From Amia ocellicauda (Eukaryota > Chordata > Actinopteri > Amiiformes > Amiidae), in the NCBI RefSeq assembly GCF_036373705.1, contig NC_089851.1:19969470-20033469 (forward strand): a DNA stretch of 64,000 nt. The letters are read 5' to 3'. Of this stretch, positions 58,017 through 64,000 are shown one piece after another (within the stretch, counting starts at the first letter, position 1; each line of letters begins with the position of its first letter). Both the position numbers and the translations under genes were made by a program. The notes beneath the pieces were generated by a model, which saw only the letters and a program-made list of their open reading frames with translations, did not search any database and was not told the origin of the DNA.

Positions 58017-59335
58017 CAGTTAGGTCCATAAATATTTGGACAGTTACACAATTGTCATCATTTTGTCTCTGTTCACCACCACAATGACAAAAATATGTTC
58101 TTTAAGTGTAGACTTTCAGTTTTAATTTGAGGGTAGTTACATCCAAATTGGGTGAACAGTGTAGGAATTACACCCATTTTTATATGTGATCCCCCCGATT
58201 TTAGGGGCTCAAAAGAATCTGGACAAACTAACTCATGAATTAAATTGTGAGTTTCAATACTTGGTTGCAAATCCTTTGCAGTCAATAACTGCCTGAAGTC
58301 TGGAATCCATAGACATCACCAGATGTTGGGTTTCTTCCCTGGTGATGCTCTGCCAGGCCTGCACTGCAGCGGTCTTGTTCTTGGTGCGTTTTGCCTTCAC
58401 TTTTGCCTTCAGCAAGTGAAATGCATGCTCAATTGGATTCAGGTCAGGTGATTGACTTGGCTATTGCAGATCATTCCATTTCTTCACCTTAAAAAAAGGA
58501 TTGGGTTACTTTCGCAGTGAAGAGTCGAAGAAATCCAGAGAGAGATATATGTTTCCAGTCAAAGGTTTTTTTATTACATGCAGCTGCAAGGAAGAGGTTC
58601 AAGAGGCGATCTCAAGAACAGTCTTAGAGAAGTTACAAACTACAGGCACTTTTATGCAGACCAGCCAGGAGAGAAAGATAACAGGACCCACATGTATGTC
58701 CCGTGATGAGTGCAAGTTCGGATCCGGCCTGACATCTCCTTAGGAAAACCCATATATGGTTAAACCGGGGAAAATTAAAGCATACGTAATGTTTAATATA
58801 AGGGGGGTTTGTACGATGTATCAAGCCCAAATGTCTGGAGAAAACTGGTTCTTATCAGACTCTGTTCCTCTGGGTATCAGGGTTGCACTATGGCACAGTA
58901 CCATAGCACAGCAAGGCCGCGAGACAGTGACCTTGTTTCCAGAGACACACAGGGAAAGAAATGCAGTTCATCATGCTGTATGCTTCAGGTCATTTTCCAT
59001 CTGCACTGTGAAGCGCCATCCAATGAGTTTTGAAGCATTTGGCTGAATCTGAGCAGATAATATAGCCCTAAACACTTTTGTCAGCAATCACATCATCAAT
59101 AAATACAAGGGAACCAGTTCCTTTGGCAGCCATACATGCCCATGCCATAACGTGCTTCACAGATGAGGTGGTATGCTTTGGATCATGAGCAGTTCCTTCC
59201 CTTCACTATACTCTTCATTTCCCATTATTCTTTGTCTCATCTGTCCATAGGATGTTGTTCCAGAACTGTACAGGGTTCTTTAGATGTTTTTTGGCAAACT
59301 CTAATCTACTCTTCCTGTTTCCTGTTTACATCTTG
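58017..59335 (-). mobile_element. Tc1-type relic, right half lost, carrying a nested solo LTR
   Basis: It starts with cagttaggtccataaatatt just after TA, a familiar Tc1-family terminal repeat in vertebrates. On the minus strand the transposase C-terminal region survives: PDLNPIEHAF with the catalytic Glu near 58448, and upstream blocks up to about 59330. Frames are broken and no right terminal repeat remains before the next transposon. The relic is interrupted by a 456-bp insertion. Confidence 0.82.
58519..58974 (-). mobile_element. solo LTR inserted in the Tc1 relic
   Basis: The insert is bordered by gcagt (58514-58518) and gctgt (58975-58979), a 5-bp duplication with one mismatch. On the minus strand it carries CATAAAAG (58649-58656) followed about 80 bases later by AATAAA (58570-58575), the order of a promoter and polyadenylation site in an LTR. 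No internal retroviral or gypsy genes accompany it, so it is a solo LTR if the reading is right. The parent family is unknown. Confidence 0.6.
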
Positions 59336-59376
59336 TATATATTGTATATAAATATTTAGCTCACAATATATATATA

Positions 59377-60519
59377 CACTCACCTAAAGGATTATTACGA
59401 ACACCATACTAATACTGTGTTTGACCCCCTTTCGCCTTCAGAACTGCCTTAATTCTACGTGGCATTGATTCAACAAGGTGCTGAAAGCATTCTTTAGAAA
59501 TGTTGGCCCATATTGATAGGATAGCATCTTGCAGTTGATGGAGATTTGTGGGATGCACATCCAGGGCACGAAGCTCCCGTTCCACCACATCCCAAAGATG
59601 CTCTATTGGGTTAAGATCTGGTGACTGTGGGGGCCAGTTTATTACAGTGAACTCATTGTCATGATTAAGAAACCAATTTGAAATGATTGGACCTTTGTGA
59701 CATGGTGCATTATCCTGCTGGAAGTAGCCATCAGAGGATGGGTACATGGTGGTCATAAAGGTATGGACATGGTCAGAAACAATGCTCAGGTAGGCCGTGG
59801 CATTTAAACGATGCCCAATTGGCACTAATGGGCCTAAAGTGTGCCAAGAAAACATCCCCCACATCATTACACCACCATCTGAATGTCTCAACAGAAATCG
59901 AGACTCATCAGACCAGGCAACATTTTTCCAGTCTTCAACTGTCCAATTTTGGTGAGCTTGTGCAAATTGTAGCCTCTTTTTCCTATTTGTAGTGGAGATG
60001 AGTGGTACCCGGTGGGGTCTTCTGCTGTTGTAGCCCATCCGCCTCAAGGTTGTACGTGTTGTGGCTTCACAAATGCTTTGCTGCATACCTCGGTTGTAAC
60101 GAGTGGTTATTTCAGTCAAAGTTGCTCTTCTATCAGCTTGAATCAGTCGGCCCATTCTCCTCTGACCTCTAGCATCAACAAGGCATTTTCGCCCACAGGA
60201 CTGCCGCATACTGGATGTTTTTCCCTTTTCACACCATTCTTTGTAAACCCTAGAAATGGTTGTGCGTGAAAATCCCAGTAACTGAGCAGATTGTGAAATA
60301 CTCAGACCGGCCCGTCTGGCACCAACAACCATGCCACGCTCAAAATTGCTTAAATCACCTTTCTTTCCCATTCAGACATTCAGTTTGGAGTTCAGGAGAT
60401 TGTCTTGACCAGGACCACACCCCTGAATGCATTGAAGCAACTGCCATGTGATTGGTTGGTTAGATAATTGCATTAATGAGAAATTGAACAGGTGTTCCTA
60501 ATAATCCTTTAGGTGAGTG
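59377..60519 (-). mobile_element. Tc1/mariner element, DD36E (Incomer-like), nearly intact
   Basis: 1,143 bp with short inverted ends (cactcacctaaaggattatt at the left; aataatcctttaggtgagtg at the right) and TA on each side. There is a single long minus-strand transposase frame. It inserted next to, or replaced, the lost right end of the neighbouring Tc1 relic. Confidence 0.95.
59409..60371 (-). CDS. Tc1/mariner transposase (DD36E), 320 residues, internal in-frame deletion
   Basis: Cut-and-paste transposase. It begins MGKKGDLSNFERGMVVGARR, with a bipartite helix-turn-helix region (SISQSAQLLGFSRTTISRVY, then an arginine-rich linker). The catalytic triad is Asp in WSDESRF, Asp in FQQDNAPCH and Glu in PDLNPIEHLWD. 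I count 36 residues between the last two, the DD36E spacing. The frame is open from start to stop. Relatives have about 25 more residues between RHSDG and GGVMMWG, so this copy has lost a loop just after the first Asp. That probably impairs activity although the frame is whole. Confidence 0.9.
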   Translation of the reverse strand: MGKKGDLSNFERGMVVGARRAGLSISQSAQLLGFSRTTISRVYKEWCEKGKTSSMRQSCGRKCLVDARGQRRMGRLIQADRRATLTEITTRYNRGMQQSICEATTRTTLRRMGYNSRRPHRVPLISTTNRKKRLQFAQAHQNWTVEDWKNVAWSDESRFLLRHSDGGVMMWGMFSWHTLGPLVPIGHRLNATAYLSIVSDHVHTFMTTMYPSSDGYFQQDNAPCHKGPIISNWFLNHDNEFTVINWPPQSPDLNPIEHLWDVVERELRALDVHPTNLHQLQDAILSIWANISKECFQHLVESMPRRIKAVLKAKGGQTQY

Positions 60520-60521
60520 TA

Positions 60522-63500
60522 TATATATATATATATTTTTTTTTTTTTAATTATTTTTTTTTTTACATATTTCCTACAAAAAGTAATGGGAAAACAAACA
60601 AGCTGATTACATCTAACTGAATGTGACTTTGGTGATATTAATTATAAACTATGACATCCTAATGAGGCACACTTGTCTTGCAGTGTGGATGACACATATG
60701 TATTGATCCTTACCCCCAAGTTTCTGTTTGTCATTCATAATATAGCTAAGGAATTAAAATTCACCAAACTGATAAAGACGGACCCATGAATGCATTTACC
60801 ATTTTTGACATTTACCTCTAATTGACTGTTGACATTTAATGTCACCAGGTGACATCATTCCCCATAGCAATCACTTACTTAGATGACTTCATGGAACAAC
60901 TGAAAAATAAACAAGCCACTTAATATGATGAGAAGATCAGCAGGTGTCTTATTTAAATGTTTGCCGTGTCTGAGCTAATGTAAGCTATAAGATATGAACA
61001 TTTTAGTTGAATATTTTTTTTCTAGATTTATATTCCTATTCCTGGCTTCTAAGTAATTACAGTAGTTTTATTATGTCGCTGGTATTGAATTATGCCTGTC
61101 TCTCAGCCTATGAATCAGAATATTTGTATTAAATTAAATTTCACATTTTGTTACTTAATCCATTTTAGAATTTTAGTCATCAAAGAATTTAATTTAAATG
61201 TTGGCTGCTATATATGCCTACACTATATTTTTTTTCTATTTAAACAATGTTAGTTAACTTACTCTCTTGGTTAGCTAACATACTTGTGTAGGCCCAAAGG
61301 ACTATGGCTGGGAAGATTATATTTATTATTTAAATCGATAATGTTTTCCCCTTCAAACCAAATAAAGCATTCAATATCTTTACAGAATAACTAAAGACAT
61401 GTTTAGTTTTTTCCAGAAATTTAGCCTAACTCTTCCTACATTATATAATAAGTATGTACTGTAATTGAGAAATTGAGCTAAAAATGCTATTTAACATTAA
61501 AAAATTAAGGATGAAAAGGAGAATCATATTATTTATTGAATGAGATCTTAATGGCATGACTGGTTTTATCCCTTAATTATATTTTCTACTATTTTAAAGC
61601 TGATCCTAATGTTCTGGGGACAGAAAATTATACTTTATTTTAAATGTACCATTTTAAATGTTGTTCCCAGTTCTCCCTAAGAAACATTTTTACTGCATTA
61701 CATTATTGTGAAGAGTATATAAAAAAACAAATGTATTTTCTTGGAATCTTAAGCGTTTTTTGCATGGTTTGAAACTGTTAAAGTTTGAAGTGAAGGATAC
61801 CATGAATGAAGATTTAATGTACAGTATACAGTAGGCATTTCCCAAATATTTGTCATTTCTGCACTACATTGCTACATTATCAAAATTGCACTAATAATGC
61901 CATATATTTTGTCCTATTATCTTTAAACTTTTTCCTTAGAACAGTATATTTACTCTTTACTGGGAAGGTAGCCTTTGTTGAAAGCAGCCATTTATGCAAA
62001 TAAAGCACTTTTTTAGAAGAGGAACTGTGTAGCATATGCATCAGTTATTTATTGTAAAATCGTATGGGGCCTATCTGCCTTTATTATGGATACTCTCATG
62101 TCTTTATTAGAGCATCTCATTACAACAATGTGACATTTGAGGAAAGATCTATTATTTAACAATATCATTAACTGAAGTACAACCTTTCCGAAGTTGACAG
62201 CTACTAATGCTAATGGATCGAATTGCTTTTTTAAGCCAGCATCAATACATTTTTGAAGTGACAAAAGGAAACTTAATAAGATCTTAAGATGTTCTCAAAG
62301 ATGATTATATTGCAAATTCTATTGTTTTATATGCAAAAAAGTCTTCAGAAACATTATTCTTGCAAACAAATTATATCAAAATTATGCCTTGTTATGTTGA
62401 GTCTGTCTTTGCTGATGAATGTAGTGGAAACAAACTAAAAATATTAATTTAGATAAATATCTGGTCAATTAAAATAAGAAAACAACATGCAGTGGGTAGT
62501 ATAATGAAAGGAAAACTGCTATACAAAATAATTTGTCTACCTGTCTGAAGCAAAAAACACTTGTAATAATACATTTGTAAGTTTGGTTAATTTTGTTGAA
62601 AATAAGAATATAAAAGAAGTAACCAATATATTGAAGATATGAGCCAGTCCTTGATCTTTAGTAATACTTCAGCCAAGAGCAGGCTTTAGTACAAGGAGTG
62701 ATGAGTCTAATTCTTCTGGTTTGCATTACTTTGATCTGTTGTTTTTAAGAATTGATTCCAATGTGAATATTGTACAGAAAGGCAGAAAATACGGTGTTAA
62801 ATAGATCTAAAATACTACGGAAATTGCAACTCAAGCACTATATGTGCTGCCCACAGCTTCAAGTAATGGATTACCAGGCTTAATGTGCACCTGAAAACCT
62901 CTTCAGAAGAATAATTAAGCTCAAGTACTAAGGACTTCACTTCACAGGACTGTGTAAGGAAAAGAGGCATGCTGATAATTGTTTGAGGTAAAACTTGTCT
63001 CTGGCAATTTTGATTCTCATGTTGACTAAAGGGGAACTAGCAGAGTCCCTACAGTTATTGGTTTATATATGTTGGTAGAAGTGTATAAGTAAAGTATCTG
63101 TGATGTTTCTGTTCCATGCTATAATTGTAGTAACTTTTGAAACATAAAAGTATTATCTTCATCACAATCATGGCTGTTGAAAATACCCCAAAGGAGAGCT
63201 CTGCTGTCTTTCAGCATGTGACATTTCAACACTTACCAGATAAAAGAAAACACTACATCTAGAAAGCACGGGATCTGTCTTCCCTGCAGCAGCTCAGGTA
63301 ATGAGTCTGTTCAGTGGTAGTGTGATCATATAGCTCCATATTCACCATGATGAGATGGGACAGGGTTTTAAAGTAGCCTTTAAAGAGAAAGACATTCAAA
63401 TTTGAACCCTTTGGCACGTAAGTACACAAATAATTAATTTTAGTTTCTCTTTAAAGTCTAATTTAAATGTGTTTATATAATTTTCTCATTTAAGAAAATG

Positions 63501-64000
63501 TTTAAAAAAGATAAATGCAATAAATATATTTTGCCTGCCAGCTAAAGGAAAGCAGAAAGACACACAAGTGCTTGAGTAATCTGACTGTATTAATCAACTC
63601 ATTCCATCTCTAGCATATACTTCTTCAGTTAATAAACTCTCTAAAAATGCAAATTAGTTGCATATTATGATCCACTTAACAAAATAACTAGAATTGATTT
63701 GTGGAATGAATTCATAAGTGTGTAAATAGACTTTACAGCTTATAAGCATTGTAAGTATGTAAACAAGATCTAACTTTTGTAATAGTCCCCTTTAAAGGAC
63801 CTGCATAATGTTTTCAAATTTGAATATTTAATTTTGCTAGGTTGGCAGGTTTGGATGAAACATGCTGAAATTAAATTATCAACTTTTTACCTGGTGTTCT
63901 TTTGCCTTTTCCAAAATCACAATTAGTCCGCCAAAGATTTGGTCAAAACACCAGCTTAAGAGAAGATTCAGAAATAAAAGCAACAAAAGTCATGTAAGTG
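60522..64000. other. AT-rich region, no gene seen
   Basis: 3.5 kb beginning with TA and T runs. Short open frames lack any domain, and I recognise no repeat family. It may include distal regulatory DNA, but nothing in the single sequence shows this. Confidence 0.5.

Noticed and set aside
1-64000. CRISPR arrays, operons and bacterial-type promoters
   Set aside because: None are present. The tandem repeats are eukaryotic microsatellites and the genes are spliced.

Overview
The window is vertebrate nuclear DNA, most likely from a ray-finned fish. It has spliced genes with GT-AG introns, an intron-bearing tRNA-Tyr, and repeats of kinds common in fish genomes (three or four Tc1-type families, a CR1 LINE, hAT MITEs, a tRNA-headed SINE, long AT/ATT/GATA microsatellites). 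I cannot fix the species. The single-copy order dnajc5b - tRNA-Tyr/tRNA-Ala - trim55 - crh matches human 8q13 as I remember it.

Layout. 1-3.4 kb: the last two coding exons of dnajc5b (cysteine-string protein beta, + strand). 3.4-10 kb: an intergenic stretch with a foldback inverted duplication (arms about 494 bp), a CR1 5' fragment, a gypsy-type gag relic, and a divergent tRNA-Tyr(GTA, -)/tRNA-Ala(AGC, +) pair. 10-30.8 kb: a complete trim55 (MuRF2) gene on the + strand. It has ten coding exons predicting 527 residues: RING, B-box, coiled coil/COS region, acidic tail and a conserved last exon. Intron 9 is 10 kb and holds a decayed DD38E Tc1 element, a 2-kb giant palindrome, an hAT-like MITE and large microsatellites. 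It also holds two small candidate exons, in frame with exon 9, that would give trim55 a hydrophobic, possibly membrane-anchored, alternative C-terminus. 31.2-33.1 kb: crh (corticotropin-releasing hormone) on the - strand, convergent with trim55, with a 5'-UTR exon, TATA box and CRE-like site. 33-64 kb: no host gene that I can recognise. This gene-poor flank upstream of crh holds a SINE-invaded Tc1 relic, a CR1 LINE lacking its reverse-transcriptase core, an hAT MITE with perfect 8-bp target duplications, a Tc1 relic with a nested solo LTR, and a nearly intact DD36E Tc1 element with a 320-residue transposase frame.

The three protein genes are not an operon and share no pathway. dnajc5b is a secretory-vesicle co-chaperone, trim55 a sarcomeric ubiquitin ligase and crh the stress-axis neuropeptide. 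Their arrangement is conserved synteny. The most interesting items are the candidate trim55 hydrophobic-tail exons, the conserved tRNA pair between dnajc5b and trim55, and three long inverted duplications (3.9-5.9 kb, 19.1 kb, 26.5-28.5 kb). Two of these lie inside trim55 introns.
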